Below, piece after piece: positions 11,446-24,520 of a stretch of 64,000 bases of DNA. The notes under the pieces are model-generated. The model was not told where the DNA came from and did not search any database. It saw only the letters and a program-made list of their open reading frames with translations. A program made the translations under genes and the position numbers. Positions within the stretch are counted from its first letter, which is position 1. The number at the start of each line of letters is the position of its first letter. The stretch covers positions 10,657,001 through 10,721,000 of the forward strand of contig JAFREQ010000003.1 in the NCBI GenBank assembly GCA_025331565.1. The letters are read 5' to 3'. Origin of the DNA: Holacanthus passer. Its lineage: Eukaryota; Chordata; Actinopteri; Pomacanthidae.

Positions 11446-14400
11446 AGGTGTTGCTTGAGTTTTCAACTTCAAGGTTGCACGAGTTGCTGCCAACAATGGT
11501 GTTTTTGACTCTCTTAGAAATGGGCTTAAAGGATGCTGTAAATTTTGGAAAGCAATGTAGGAAGTCATTGTATTATCTGTCAGCTTTGTTTGAGTTTAAT
11601 TCTCTGTCCTCTTTTTAGGTCAGAAAGAATCTGCTCTGTTTCACAATCTGCTGTATAATTTTGGCGGCTCTCTGGTGTGGAGCGGCACATTGAAACTTAC
11701 ATGTACTTGTTCAGCCAGTCAGAACGAACCCACCAAACTACTTCCCAGTGTGCAATATGGGGAGCTTATTCATTTCTTGTGTGAAGTCTGCTCTCAGTCA
11801 AGTGCTGCGTGTAGAGTTGCTCTGCCCCAGTTTTTCTATGCACTTTAACAATGCGTTCTAAAACTCATATGTCTATACTATAGATGTGTACAGCACATTT
11901 ATTGTTGTTACAGCTGAGAACTGATGAAAAAATACATTTAGTGCACAGTGTCATACACTACTAAGTGTTTTTTACAAGAGTGACAAGATTTGTGAGGAGC
12001 AATGAGATTCTTAATTCAAGATTTAGACAGGGAAATACATCTGAAATGTCAATATCAGTAAGAATGTGTACAGTCAATATGATTTATCCTTTTCGTTCTT
12101 TACTGACATGTTGTATCACTGTCTGTCCTTGTACTTCCCGCCTACACAAAGTGTGTCTTCAGCAGACTTCCCACGGTGACTGTTTAATCAAGATGACAAG
12201 CAGCTTAAAAATCTGATTCTAATTGGCTGCAGCGACGATAAGACATTAACTAAACATGCACCCTTTTGTATTTTCAAAAAATAATCTTTGCCTCACTGAG
12301 ATTCTCTGAACTAAAACTTCCTCTCGACTCGAGCTTGAATTTATTTGAAACTGTTCGACCTGCTGTCTTTCACAGTCGAGCCGCATATTGTAACACCCGT
12401 CTGTTTCCTGTTTTTTGTTGATGTGTCTCTCACCTCTTTGGTGCTGCTACACTGCACCTACACATACACAACCAACACTTGCAGGTATGGCAGATGTGCT
12501 AATGAACTCTGTTCAGCAAGGGGAAAGACTGAACTTTCGATCTCTGCAGCATCACAAACACTTCCTCTGAGTAGGAATCCAGTCATTGTTCATGATACTG
12601 CTGCTGAGAAACTATGATCAATACAGTCCAATGTTACACAGTATTTCTGGATGGCTAGTGCTGTTGCCTGCAAACTCTCAACAGACTCACTAAATTTTAA
12701 AAAGTATAAGCCACATGAGGAGAAATGAAAAATAAATAAAGAGAAATGCTGATTTTTTTTACCTAGGGAGTCTTGCAATATTTGATGGATTTCTCCTGAA
12801 GTGGAGCGGCAAATTGGCAGAATAGATATTTTAGTCTGTTGTGTTTGTGATTTTGCTTCTCCTTTTTAAGGGAGAGAATAAAGGTGCGGTCTTGAGGGGT
12901 GATATTTTTCTGCGGGAAAAGACAGAACTATATTACAGGCAGAGAGAAACATAAATACGTAAACAGTGTGTGAAGTGAGGTGCCGTTTGAAAGGCATGAA
13001 AAGTCGAGAAATAAAAAAACTGTAAACAAGGCATGAGGCAGATTTCTACACCTGGATCAGAATTCCACTGCAGGTAGAAAATGTTTTATGATGTGTAGAT
13101 AGAGCTCAAAGCATAAATACAGGTGTTATTGTATTCAAGGCGGTTTAGAATCTTTTTTTTTTTTCAATGTACCTTTCCATCTAGGCAGCTACGTTTCTGT
13201 CGGAAGTCTGTATTCAATCATCCTTTAGATTTATTGATGCATCTTTTATTTGTAGTAGAGGAAATGGGACATGGGACTTATAACAAAGGGCAGACAATGT
13301 GGAGATGGAGCAGAATAAAAAGTGATTCTATTCTCCGAACTGATTGCAGTAAACTGACACATCAAGGCTGCTGCGAAACAACGGAGGGAAGTGAGCTTTG
13401 CTTTCAAGGCTAAGGAGAGGCTGTTGCTGAATTCAAATCATGTATAATACACACGGTAGCACAAAGGGATTAAACGCGTCTGTATTTTTTCCAGTCATGT
13501 CTACATACGCCACAAGAGCCTGAAATCCTGTCTTTTCTTCAATTTCATCGTTTCTCCAAAACAGACTAACATCCATTAGTGCTGGCAGGCAGGGGATTGA
13601 GATGAATGTGTTCCAATTTTAACCACCCCTCTGAGTGCCCCGCTGGGTCTCCGATGTATACAGGAGGACTGTGAAGTGAGAGCTGGAGCTGTCCCAAGGT
13701 AGCTTGGACTGTTTCAGAGTGGCCTTGTGATCTCTACCTGTGGGTGGAATACCAAACACGCTATCTATGAATGTGCTCGCACTATTTCAAATAAATAGTC
13801 ATACGGACGTCTCTCTCCCTCTTTCTGCCTGTTTTGTGCTTCCTCTCTCGTGTGCACGCACACTGTATCCCTTGAGGAGACTCCACCTTCAAAGGTCAGT
13901 CTCGGATGTAATCACTTCAAATGCGGCCACTCTATCTCCATTACCACGGGCCTGCATGGCAGATAATGGGCAAAAAGATGGCAAACACTCTCAGAGAGAG
14001 AGGATCCTACCTGATAACTCAGAGGAAAAGAAATAAGCGGCTTGTTTCCGATAGCCGGTATCTGTTTATTCACACTGCACTCGAGTCACAGTTGCGCTCC
14101 AAACAGAATCCTTTCCTCATGAAAGCTTTGTGTATGACTGAGCAGAGTAATGAGTGGATACAATAAAACTTTCCTCCCTCCCTCATATTTACCATCCACC
14201 TTCTGTCTCCTGCGGTCACTCTGAGATGATGTTGTTAGCCCGTCCTCGCTGTAGCCAATCAGAATGCTCATTCAAACCTGTGCTGACCTCGCCGTGCTGG
14301 GGGGGCGCAACTTGGTGAACCGGGTTTGACTTTAACCATGATACATGAGTCGCCATTAAGATAATGAAACTAAAATGGCTGTCTGATTAAAGGAGCATCC

Positions 14401-14875
14401 AGTCATGTTAATTGTTCTTATGATGAAAGGTCAGGCTCAGCATGTTTCTGAGCCCAGCAGTGGTATTTAATGAGACTTTCTCAATTAAATTATCCGCAGG
14501 GAAACAAAGACAGAGGCGAGCTCCCGACTGACATTTATAGGACATGCTGGGTCTTAAAGGCACTCTGGCAATGGAAGGTAGTTTGTCGCCCCATCAAATG
14601 TTATGGAAGATGGAGCGTGCGCCACCTTCTTCAAAACATCGTCACAAACACATCAAGCACATAAATAATCATTTCCAGTGCGTGTAGTTAAGCCAATGTA
14701 TCAGCGCTGCACAGCAGACAAGTCCCCCCTTCTCCCTACATGCTGGATTTGGCCTTTCCCTGCCGACATGCTGAGGTCCCCCCCTTCCTTTGAGGATTAG
14801 AAACGATCAAAGTTATGTTCATTCCACGCTCACATTTCCTCCCGCCTAACGGCAAGCAGGAAAACCCCCATCGGC

Positions 14876-14878
<3 letters not shown>

Positions 14879-14909
<31 letters not shown>
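14879..14909. repeat. (CA)15 microsatellite
   Basis: Uninterrupted CA tract, about 75 bp before the perfect hairpin at 14986-15018. Confidence 0.95.
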
Positions 14910-14910
<1 letters not shown>

Positions 14911-14985
14911 CTCAGTATCAAATGGCAGGGCAGGCTTCAGGCATGCTGCAGAGGGCAGGGAGATACGCACCCAAATACCTCTGAC

Positions 14986-15018
14986 AAACTTTCTATTACT
15001 GCACATAATAGAAAGTTT
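14986..15018. repeat. Perfect 13-bp inverted repeat (hairpin)
   Basis: The arm AAACTTTCTATTA (14986-14998) and its exact complement TAATAGAAAGTTT (15006-15018) flank a 7-base loop. The flanks do not extend the pairing. It is too short for a standard microRNA precursor. It could be a cruciform or a remnant of terminal inverted repeats. Confidence 0.9.
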
Positions 15019-15361
15019 CAGTGTGTGCTGTGGCCACGTGGGACTCTTTTATGACTGAATCTCTTCGCAGCATTTCCTCACTGTTTTGAATTTGAATGGC
15101 AGCCTCCGTGTCGTCCAATCCGAGACATGTTTAGTCTCTCACCCATGTTGTCTTCACACTTCAAAAGATGTCCTATATTTCAACTATGTTCCACTTTCTT
15201 CACCTCTTTTTTTATTCCCAGTGTGTAAGTGCTGGCAAACATATAAATGTATATACGTGTGTGTGCAGTCTGGCGTCACCTTATATCTTATATGTTCCTC
15301 AGCAGTGACCCTAATGAGAGTTTGTCCAAGGCAAGACAGCAGAACAAAGTATTTTTCTGTT

Positions 15362-15399
15362 TGTGTGTGTCAGTGTGTAAGCTGTGTGTGTGTGTGTTT
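15362..15399. repeat. Interrupted TG microsatellite
   Basis: TG blocks separated by 'cag' and 'taagc'. Confidence 0.9.
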
Positions 15400-17279
15400 C
15401 TGTCCATGTGCATGTCAATAAATGAAGAGATGTGTAGCGAGAAAGGAGTTGATCACTTGAATATGAACATTTCCCGTGGTGCTTTGGGGTTGAGACCCTG
15501 CAGCAGTGGGCACTGAATTGGTAATTCTTCACCCTGTGATCAAAGGCCTGGTTCTCAGCAAGCTCCCCTACCACCCTCTCGCCATTCCCCCTATATTCCC
15601 TTCCCTCCCCTCTCCTCGCTGCTCCAATCATAGCCCAGAGCAACCAGGCGTGAGTTAAGACCCCCATGGTGCTGTTGCTTATTATCCCTGAGTCTTGCAG
15701 ATCTTACTGGTCCCGCCCGAGTGGCAACCCCTCACTGCGCCGACTCTTGCCCCTTCAAACCCCAACTTCCTCTTCTCATGGTCAATCTCCGTGCTCTAGC
15801 TGCACTCAGACTTAAACTATTTTGTTCAGCCCTGGCCCGTCCAGAAACCTTCAGGCAGCTGCAGCGCTGCTACCTCTCGCCGTCCTCCTGTGTTTAGTTT
15901 CTTGAACAGATTTGAACTCCACACATGATCCACTCTATCACACCCTTGACGAAACCTCTCTTAACACCCATAACTTTCAGTTTAGTTAAGATATTTCATG
16001 CTCCCTTTCCTCCTAAAACCCTTTTCACACGCCCATCTATATTCATGCACTCGACTGCTGAATCTTATGTATGAACCAATTCTCTTTTCCCTGCTTGTTC
16101 CAACTTTCTTTTGTTCTCAATTGCTGTCCGCTGCTCCTTCTATTCTAATTCACACTTCAATAGCTCAAACGTGTCACTCACTCCGTGGCGCTATGCATAT
16201 TTGTTCATTCTGGCTTTTCGTAGACATACAACACTGCTGTAATATTCTCAAGGTTACTCTCAAAGTTACCCTCCCGCAAATCTGGGTCTTTTTTATCTAA
16301 CACAAATATAGCTTGGAGCAGTGGGCAGACTGATGAAAAATGCAGAATAGGGCCAGGGCATGGCAGGAAGGCAGGGAATGAGTGGCCCACTTTGGCCCAC
16401 GAAAAAAAGCACCTGCGACAGTTTGTGGACCTCTAAACGACGGCAGCCTGTGGGTGTGAGCAGTGGGCCAAGCCAAAATGATTGCTATGAAACAGGCCAA
16501 GCCTGCTGGGAGCGCTGGTGCCTCTTTTCATCCTGGCCTCACTCCATCACATGACCTCATGGCCCCGATGCTCTCGTCTGTCCTCCTGTTTTCTTCCTCT
16601 CTCTTGCTCATTTTCTATGATATTGCCACTCCTCTATTAGATTTCGTCTGTGCAGTTGGTCACGCATGATCAGACTTATGCACAATTGAATAAGCTATGA
16701 AAGAGAGATGGACATTATGCAGCAAAGACACCAGAAATATAATTACATTTTTCCTGCTTATGAATTTAATTCTGGTGTTTGTGAGCTTCTGACCAGAGGC
16801 TGTTTTGACCAAAAAGTCTTAATATCTACATAAACAAAGAATTAGTTAATTTTTCATTGCCTTCCAAAGCAAAACAGATCAGGGAGAAAACTGTGTCTTC
16901 CAAAACAGCATGACCGTCACAAATGAGCATTTCTGATTTGCCACCTTTATGGTTACAGTTTGGTGAGGTTCAGGCAACTTAAACTTCTTTGTTGGTATTA
17001 AAAGAAACCGATGCTGACTGTCGGCACATGCAAACCTTTTTTCTGTGGTCTCAAAGTCTGACACTTTGTATGCTGAGCCGACCTCCTGCCTCTGGGCTTT
17101 TGCAATGCTACAACCGCATGCTACTTCTACTTTTGCATGTGAGAGAGAGCAATCATTATTTTCATGATCACAAGAGGCCACTTGTTATAGAAATCACAAG
17201 TTGTTAGAAGTGAACAAACTAACAATGCTATTGTTTTTAGCCATGCTAGCTGCACGGCTTTAAGGTTGGCAGTGTTGGA

Positions 17280-17905
17280 CAGCTGGTCCACTTTGGTCCA
17301 GACTAAAATATCTTTACAACTATTGGATTGACGCAAAATTTCATACAGGCATTCATGGTCCCCACGGGATGAACCCTAATGACTTTGGTTATCTAATGAC
17401 TTTTCCTCTAGCACCACCATGAGGTAAAACATTTTGTTTTTTTGTGAATTTGCTGGACAACTGCTGAATGGAATATTGCAACACTACGTATATACCAGTT
17501 CCCCAGAGGATGAATCTAATGTCTTTAGTGATTCCCTGACTTTTCATCTAGAGCCACCAGCAGGTCAAAGTTTTCACACCTCCAGGGAAATATCTTCACA
17601 TCCACTAGATGGATTGGCACGCAGAGCCTTCGGTGGTCCACTGACTTCTCATCTAGCATCACCAGCAAGTTGACAGTTTGACTTCAGAGTGAAACGTCTC
17701 AATAATGGAGTCGCCCTGAAGTTTGGCACAGACATTTATGCTGCACACATGATGGCATGTAATAGCTTTGGTCATCCCCCTGAGTTTTCATCAGGTCAGA
17801 ATTTCAATTTGTCCAATTCTATGGTTTATGACCTAATACCTATAAGACTAATGACATTCCCATCAGCTGCGGCTGTGCTCTGCTGCGTTTAGCTCAAAGC
17901 ACCAC
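17280..17905 (+). repeat. Modular teleost interspersed repeat
   Basis: The region consists of several diverged modules of roughly 110-140 bp. Each carries a form of 'gatgaa..taatg.ctttggt..tc.ctgacttttcatctagc.ccacca.caggt'; copies are visible around 17369-17430, 17506-17570, 17625-17675 and 17765-17800. The region ends with 'atgacattcccatcagct' and 'tagctcaaagcaccactgtgcc' (to about 17905). I recognise this arrangement as an abundant percomorph fish repeat, though I cannot name its formal family. No intact protein frame. Confidence 0.7.
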
Positions 17906-18774
17906 TGTGCCCACGTCGAGCCTCAGGACAGTCCCAGTCTGACACATCGCCCCTGGTGTATCTGCTCCCTCTAATCAGCCATCGTTTAAACTCAATTGGC
18001 AATAATTTCATCATTTAGAGTGACATCTGAGATTGCACAAGCTGCAGTTTAGCTCATATTTTTTGCCTAAGTTTACTGGGAGAAAACCTCGATGAGTGCT
18101 CACAGTAAACCAATGTTCGCTAATCATGTATAAGTGAGAGAAGATTGCCCACTGCTCAGCTGGACTTGACCTTGTTCCAGGCTGTTATTTATAAATGCCA
18201 CTGCTTGTTGTTCGGGGACCAGATGTGATAATAGACTGCTGCGGCCTTGAGAGCTGATTCAGAGTAAATCCAGCCTCTTCCGGCTTCATGTTGGGGCTCA
18301 TTTGGATCTTTATCCGTCGGAAACAACTGCTGGCTGTTTCCAGTTAAATGAGCGTGTGTAGCCCTGATTTCTGTGTAAATCATTACATTTAACTGATCAG
18401 TTATTATTGCTCTAATTGTGTCATAATTACCTTTTGTATTGAGGGTCCTTTACTTTCACTGCAAGGTTTTTAGTAGTTATTTACATTTACTCAGATGACC
18501 CAGATCTTATTTTTTGATAGCTGCATGCATTTTTCATTATAGTAATACCATGCAAATGCTATATTTGCTATATTTATTATCATCCTCCTTTTCTGCAATT
18601 TGCTACGTAACCCATTCCAATCTGTACATCATTTTGTCTGGCTTAATTAAGAAAGTAATTGTTGATGCTTCAGGCGTTCCTCGCTCAAATTGCTATTGGC
18701 CCCTGCCTCTGAATTCCCAAAATCAATATCTGTTCCTCGTTTGATTCTCAGCCTGGGCCTTATAGATTGACAGT

Positions 18775-18802
<28 letters not shown>
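18775..18802. repeat. (CA)14 microsatellite
   Basis: Uninterrupted CA tract. Confidence 0.95.
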
Positions 18803-18806
<4 letters not shown>

Positions 18807-20924
18807 TGTACGCAGACTCCCCTTTCTATCTCCCTGTGATTCAATTGTTGGTGCCTATCTGATGTCCCCCGCAGCACCGCCAGGCCAGACGTCAGCTTTG
18901 CTAACTAATGTCGGTGGAACACAGCATTTGGAGGAGCATGAAGGAGACTCTGGGTGAGCGTCTGCAAATTTCTGCAAGTACACAAGAATGTAAAACTATG
19001 CATGTTGGTGCATCTGTTTTCATGTGAGTGTGCGACGTTGTTTAGGGAGATGCGTGTGTGTTTCTCTGAATATTCACCACTAAAGTCAACTCCTTGATGG
19101 GCCAGCAGAAACATTTGCTGAAATCATTAGCGCATTGTCCCCTGTTGTGTCCTCTCTCCTGTTTTCCCTCTCTCTATTGCTTTGTGACTCACGCACTGGC
19201 TCACAAACAAAGATGCCCTTCACGTCGGCGTGCTGCTTATTAAATGTAAGATGAATGTCAAGAGAGTCACACCAGGGAGTGAGACCGCCGTCGCCGGCCT
19301 TTTAGGGGCCTTGGCATTTCGCAGCTACCTTGAAGGCGGTCTGACATGACAAGGACATGTCATCCTGGAGCTCTCGTGACTCGTATTATGGCTCTCTCGC
19401 CCTCATTTCACACTCTTGCTGGATAAAGTGATATATTAGCACGGCTCTCACTGACAGCTGGCAAAGTTACAGTATATTTACTTTCAATAGTACCCTCCAG
19501 CTTGCATGTAATACTCTGTAAAATTTGTTAAGCATTGTGGAAGGTTTTGTGCAAGTACTCCTCTAATTTCTCCTCTAATTTGCCATCTCTTTCTATTACA
19601 ATACCAGCCCTGATTTGTTTCTCTCCTCTTTAGTCTCACACCATCTTTTTCGCCTTCTTCATCTCTTGCCTCCCTCGTTCACCTCCTGATACTTTTTCTT
19701 GCCGCTGGCTTCCTTACTCATTCTCCTTCCCTGCTGCTCTGTAAGTGTTGTTCTCTCTCTCTCTCCACACGCACACACACACTCTCACATAGACTCCCTT
19801 TGTGTTGCTTCTGTTATACATCCTCTTACCTCTCGCTACATCTCTCTCTGAATCTCTCTCTCTCTTTTTCTCTCAATGCCACCACTCACCCACAGGCAAA
19901 GTCACCCCAGGTTGCCAAGCTCCCCCTTCTTTGCCAATCAGATCGTCTCACTACCTCAGAGTCATTTTCCAAATTTGGCCACTAATTGGGTTTCTCCTGC
20001 GATTAAGTCAATAACAACCTTCATATTAGAGTTTAATGTCCCCTAATGAGTCCATTTGTTGGCCAGCGGCTAATTAGGTCTGAGCTGTTTATAGATAGTC
20101 TAAACTAATTGATGGGCATGACTGAAACGCTGTGTGTCAGTCTGTAATGTAGTTGAGATCATTTCTGCTTTTAGCTTGCAGCCCCCTAGTGCAGAGCCCC
20201 CCAAAACAGATTACACCGTTCTGGTTCATGGATCAGGCTGTATAATTTGTGAAACAGCGCAGCATTAACGTTAATGATAACTCCAGGGGAGCAGAATAAA
20301 ATCCATTAAACATTGACTGACAAATCTTCTTCCTCCTCAACAAGCATTTCGTTTTATTAGTGTTGACTGTATTCAGGATTGCCGTTGAGGAGACTTGTGT
20401 CTGCTTTTGTTAGCTGTGGCGGTCATTAAAATATTCATATCTGCCAACTGCAGACTTCTTGAGAGCGGCTACGCAGCGCGCACACAACCATCTAACATCA
20501 GGAGTCATCACAACAGACTGAAATACATATGGCCCTGCAGGCAACAATGGGGGGGATATGAGGACAGCGGGCCCCTGCAGAAGCTATCAAGCCAGGATCT
20601 TTGACAAATTTTTAACAGATCCGACTGACATGCCAAGACCCTCCCCTGGAGTTTGAGTCTGCACGAGGGTTTGGCTTGATAAGGCAGTGTGTGGATGAAT
20701 ATAAAGTGAGCTGGAGGAGCCTGATATTGGGACTCATCCCAATCGTATGCCTCCAGGTTAGTGTGCTATCAAAAGGAGGGGTTTGTTTGAAGCGAGGTTG
20801 TCTGTCTGCACACAGCTGCAGCTCTATGATAAAGAGGAGGGAGGCTTGATAGGTGAAGCCTCCTGTCCTTCCATCCATCTCTGTCTCTCTCTGATTCAAT
20901 TCAACCTCAAATGGCATGAAAACA

Positions 20925-21181
20925 CCAATGTAAAGCATGAGGATACTTTCTTTCTTACTTTCGTCCTTGTATCTCGGTATGCATGAGTGCTGTGCATCAG
21001 TGCTTGGACAGGGCTCTATGTGGGTTGTTAAATATTAAAGTCCTCACCATGTGGAAGTTATTAGAGCAGAGTTTGCACAGGAACAGCAGATATATAACAG
21101 AAAATAAGAAATCTTTTTTGTGCATCTCTTTCTCACTTTCCGTTCCCACACCAAAAAAAGTCTTTCATGCTTTGATTTTCT
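20925..21181 (+). repeat. Isolated copy of the ldlrad3-upstream tandem unit
   Basis: The segment carries the same landmarks, in the same order, as the array at 24656-26393. They are 'gaggatactttctttctta', 'gtatctcggtatgcatga', 'tgcatcagtgcttggacagg', 'ttaaatattaaagtcctcac', 'agaaaataagaaat', 'ttcccacaccaaaaaa' and 'tgctttgattttct'. It represents only the second half of a unit and stops at 21181, where unrelated sequence begins. Confidence 0.85.
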
Positions 21182-21274
21182 ACGAGCATTTGCCTCTTTT
21201 AACTTTCATCAAGCCAAACCATCTGTTAAAAGATTGCTCCAAATAGTTTTCCCCTGTGCCATCTGTTGCCTCCA

Positions 21275-21300
21275 TATATGTATGTATATATATATATATT
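21275..21300. repeat. (TATG)/(TA) microsatellite
   Basis: 'tatgtatg' followed by seven TA repeats; lies shortly after the isolated array unit. Confidence 0.9.
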
Positions 21301-22171
21301 ACAGTTTGAAAATATTTGCATTCGTATCAAAAACACCTCAGCACCCGAGCAATATCAGACCGCATTCTCCTGAACTGTGTGCAGATAAAGTTTGGCACAC
21401 AGATGTCTGCTGCATTATGGCTTATCATAAGGCTAAAACACAATATGAGAGGTCTAATTAAAATATAATGATAATAAAATAAAATTAGTGGTATGAAACA
21501 GGAACAAATATTAGTTTTTGTTAGTCCTCCACCAGGCTCAATTATTGTCTCTGAAAAGATAAAACTACCGTGGTGATTTGACTTATATAGTTTAAAAATG
21601 TGGGTCCTTACATTGTAGTGTTTTAAAAATGATTTGTCTCAGTGGACTCGATGCCTGAATTGAAACACATGGTCGAAAGCTCCAGATTGAAGCTGATAAA
21701 TGAAGATGTACAGGAACTTCATGGGAGGATGAACTGAGGGACACACAGTCGTCGTTGTGACTGATCTACCGCCTCAAGACTTACACCAGTGAACACCTGG
21801 TGCACATCCAACTTCCTGTTTTCTCTGAAGTCCGAAAAAGACGCCCATGAGGCTCGACTCGATGTACATTTCTGTACAAAACATCAAAACTAACCATGGT
21901 AAGTTGATGAAACTCACACATTTTATTGTTGAATAGTTGTGCTAAGTGATGACACGTGTCGTTTGTGGAGGACGTAGCGAAATTACGGCATGAAAAATGC
22001 GGGCACCGTATTTGATCATACGCCTGGTTCACTTAAAAACTAGAGTTAATTAGGTTTGTCCATTTTTGGACATATGCCTGATGCACCTAACAGTTCATAC
22101 TTACAGCATTTTCTTGACAAAAAAAGCAATACAACTTAGGACATTACGTTTTAATGTTGCCAAAGAGAATT

Positions 22172-24520
22172 TTAACCCATTTCTAAAAATATTAAAGCTA
22201 TAAATAGTGAATATGAGTGATTTTTGTCAGTTTGTGACCTTTTAACAGTTGTAACAGTATTGCGTGCAGTTGTTATATTTTTAGGCAATGTCTGCTCGGA
22301 TGTTTTATGCCAAGAGGAGGGAGACTGTTGTCATTGTCCCACCCTGCCATCAGTGATGATGACGAGGAGGAAGATGACAATGTGGCAGACCCTGATTTTG
22401 TCCCACCCACCCACAACCATGACATTCCAGGTCCAAGTGACATTGGCCCCTCTGCCAAGAAGAGATGCATCCAGCCTGCAGTGGAGGTGCTCCAGGACAG
22501 TGACAGCGACAGTTACAGTGAGGACAGTGAGGACGATCATGATGATAATGTGCAGCCAGCACCACAAGCCCAGAGGCCAAGCAAATCCAGTAAGTCAGCA
22601 GCCGGGCCAGTTTGGCACCTGGCACAAAGTTGACCTGAACAACACAGCCCTTCCTGAATATCAGCATTCTCCCTCTGACTACATTGAAATGCCTTTTCAG
22701 TACTTTATGAGGTACTTTGATGCCCAAATCATCAGTCATATCACATACCAAACCAACTTATACACCGCTCAGAAGGACATCAACACCACTTTCACCACCA
22801 ATGAGAATGAAATAATAACCTTTCTGGCCATCCTCATCTATATGGAGGTTGTTGAGCTCCCATCTGTTGAAAATTACTGGAGACCAGGAGACCATGGAGA
22901 CCAGGGTCCCTCAAGTTGCCAACCTGATGTCATCAAAGAGATTCAGGCTGCTGAGAAGGGTTATCCACTACAATGACAACACTCAGATCCCTGGCACCAG
23001 TGATCGTTTCTTCAAAGTCTGGCCACTGTTCAGCTTCCTCACTACTGCCTTCAGGTGCGAGCCACAGACCCCCAAACCTGTAGATGAGGTGATGGTTGCC
23101 TACAAAGAGAAGACAGCTGGCAACCTGAGACAGTATATCAAAAACAAGCCAGACAAGTAGGGTTTTAAGTTGTTTGCCAGGGCCTCTGAGGATGGCTTCA
23201 TCCATGACATGGTGCTATACCAGGGCAAGAGTACCCTGGAGGCCCATGATGTCCCCCTGACGCCTGAACAAAAAGTCTTGGGTGCCACCAGTCAGATTGT
23301 CGCTGTCCTGGCCAGTACCATGTCCTCCCCCACCACCACAGCCATAGCCATCTTTGCTGACAGCTTTTTCACCAGCCTGGAGCTAGTGGGTACCTCCGAG
23401 ACCAGAATTGCAGGTACATGGGGACAGCCAGGGACAATAGAATCAGAAAGCCTCCACTCAAGTCCATCAAGGAGATGGAGAAAAAGGCTGTCCCTCGTGG
23501 TACTTGTGACTACGTTACCAGTTATGATGGGATACTGGCCGTCAGGTGGAAGGACAACAAACGGTCACTCTGCTGTCAACAGACATGAGGGTGGAGCCGA
23601 TGTCCTCAGTCATCAGGTACTGCAGTGAGACCAAGATGAAGGAGCCTGTCCAGCTGTCATCAGGAGTTATAATGCCAACATGGGGAGCATTGATAAGAGT
23701 GACATGCAGGTACACCTCTACCGCACCCCCATGAAGTCCAAGAGGTGGTACCTGTGTCTGTTTGCATACATCATTGATGTCAGTCTCACAAATGCCTGGG
23801 TTGTGTACAGGCGGGACTGTAAGGCCCTTGGAGTGAATGGCCAGTCTCTGAAAGATTTCAGAATCCAGGTGTTCAGGGGTGCCAGTGGCCAGACGCCTGC
23901 CACATCTAGCTCCAGAAGAAGCTCATCTTCATCTGTCAACAGCCTGGCCACCAGTGCTGATGTCCCTAAGCCTGTCCAGGGACACCGCAGCCACACACCA
24001 AATGAGACTGTGTGCTTTGATCTGTCCCTCTTCCATGCCCCTATACATGCCAAACGCCAGACCTGCAAGTACTGCAGCAGCAAAGGCAACATTCTCAGGT
24101 CAAATGTGGTCTGCAGGGTCTGCAAGGTCCACCTTTGCATGAACAGTGAGCTGCTCTATTAGGTACCATGACAAACTGGCCTAACGGTGTCTAAAAAGAC
24201 ACTGTGTATGTTGACAGGTGTCTGTATCAGCACTTATGATGTAATGTTCTAAAAGTGATGTTCTAATGTTGACACATACATGTTCCTTTCACTTTATAGG
24301 TGTTTTTCTTGTATTTTTTATATATACACTTCTTGGATTTTTTTTTTACCACTTACGGGCAAGGAACCAAATATGGTAACTTCATTCACTTTCATTTTGA
24401 AAAAATTTGAAAAATGTTACAAGAGAAATACAGTTTTGTTATGTCCTCCAATAACACTCTAAGGTTGAAATTTTGAATTTCAAAGTATTTCAATGAGTAT
24501 TAAAACCTATAAAAGGTTAA
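22172..24520 (+). mobile_element. Decayed piggyBac-family transposon
   Basis: The block carries a broken piggyBac (DDE_Tnp_1_7) transposase reading left to right. The family inserts at TTAA, and candidate TTAA-flanked ends are TTAACC at 22172-22177 and its complement GGTTAA at 24515-24520. Beyond those six bases the ends match only loosely, so the exact borders are uncertain; other TTAA sites lie nearby at about 22047 and 24527. Confidence 0.6.
22288..24162 (+). pseudogene. Broken piggyBac-type transposase (PGBD-like)
   Basis: Fragments in three frames together show the piggyBac layout. An acidic, Asp/Glu/Ser-rich N-terminus lies at 22307-22590. The start of the core ('SPSDYIEMPFQYFMRYFD') lies at about 22640-22880. 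A core segment with 'MSSKRFRLLRRVIHYND' runs to the TAG stop at 23158-23160, with further core at 23161-23395. A C-terminal core ('NANMGSIDKSDMQVHLYR') starts at about 23650, and a cysteine-rich zinc-binding tail (CKYC ... CRVCKVHLC) ends at 24162. Catalytic aspartates expected for the family are present at 23083-23085, 23359-23361 and 23692-23694 (plus GAC at 23701-23703). At least four frame changes (about 22300, 22600, 22880 and between 23395 and 23650) and the stop mean it cannot make transposase. In its live form the enzyme cuts and pastes at TTAA. Confidence 0.88.

Larger units (their letters stand above)
7341..20924. other. Intergenic DNA without recognisable genes
   Basis: No coding exon, tRNA or rRNA is supported on either strand. 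Open frames here are short (at most about 118 codons), low-complexity or repeat-derived. Content that can be named: microsatellites near 8799, 14879, 15383 and 18775, a poly-A run at 10217-10232, a degraded teleost repeat at 11213-11445, a perfect 13-bp hairpin at 14986-15018 and a modular interspersed repeat at about 17280-17905. The AT-rich block around 8480-8650 has homeodomain-like ATTA/TAAT motifs and could be a conserved enhancer, but this cannot be judged from one genome. Confidence 0.6.

Noticed and set aside
14986..15018. Hairpin as a microRNA precursor
   Set aside because: A 13-bp stem is too short, and the flanks do not extend it.
15311..15667. 118-codon minus-strand frame
   Set aside because: Runs through the TG/CA microsatellite (Thr-His repeats) and has no domain.
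22350..22751. 133-codon minus-strand frame over the transposase relic
   Set aside because: Shadow of the acidic transposase N-terminus; His/Cys-rich composition comes from the reversed Asp/Glu codons.
23718..24140. 140-codon minus-strand frame over the transposase C-terminus
   Set aside because: The plus strand carries clear piggyBac motifs there, so the reverse frame is a shadow.
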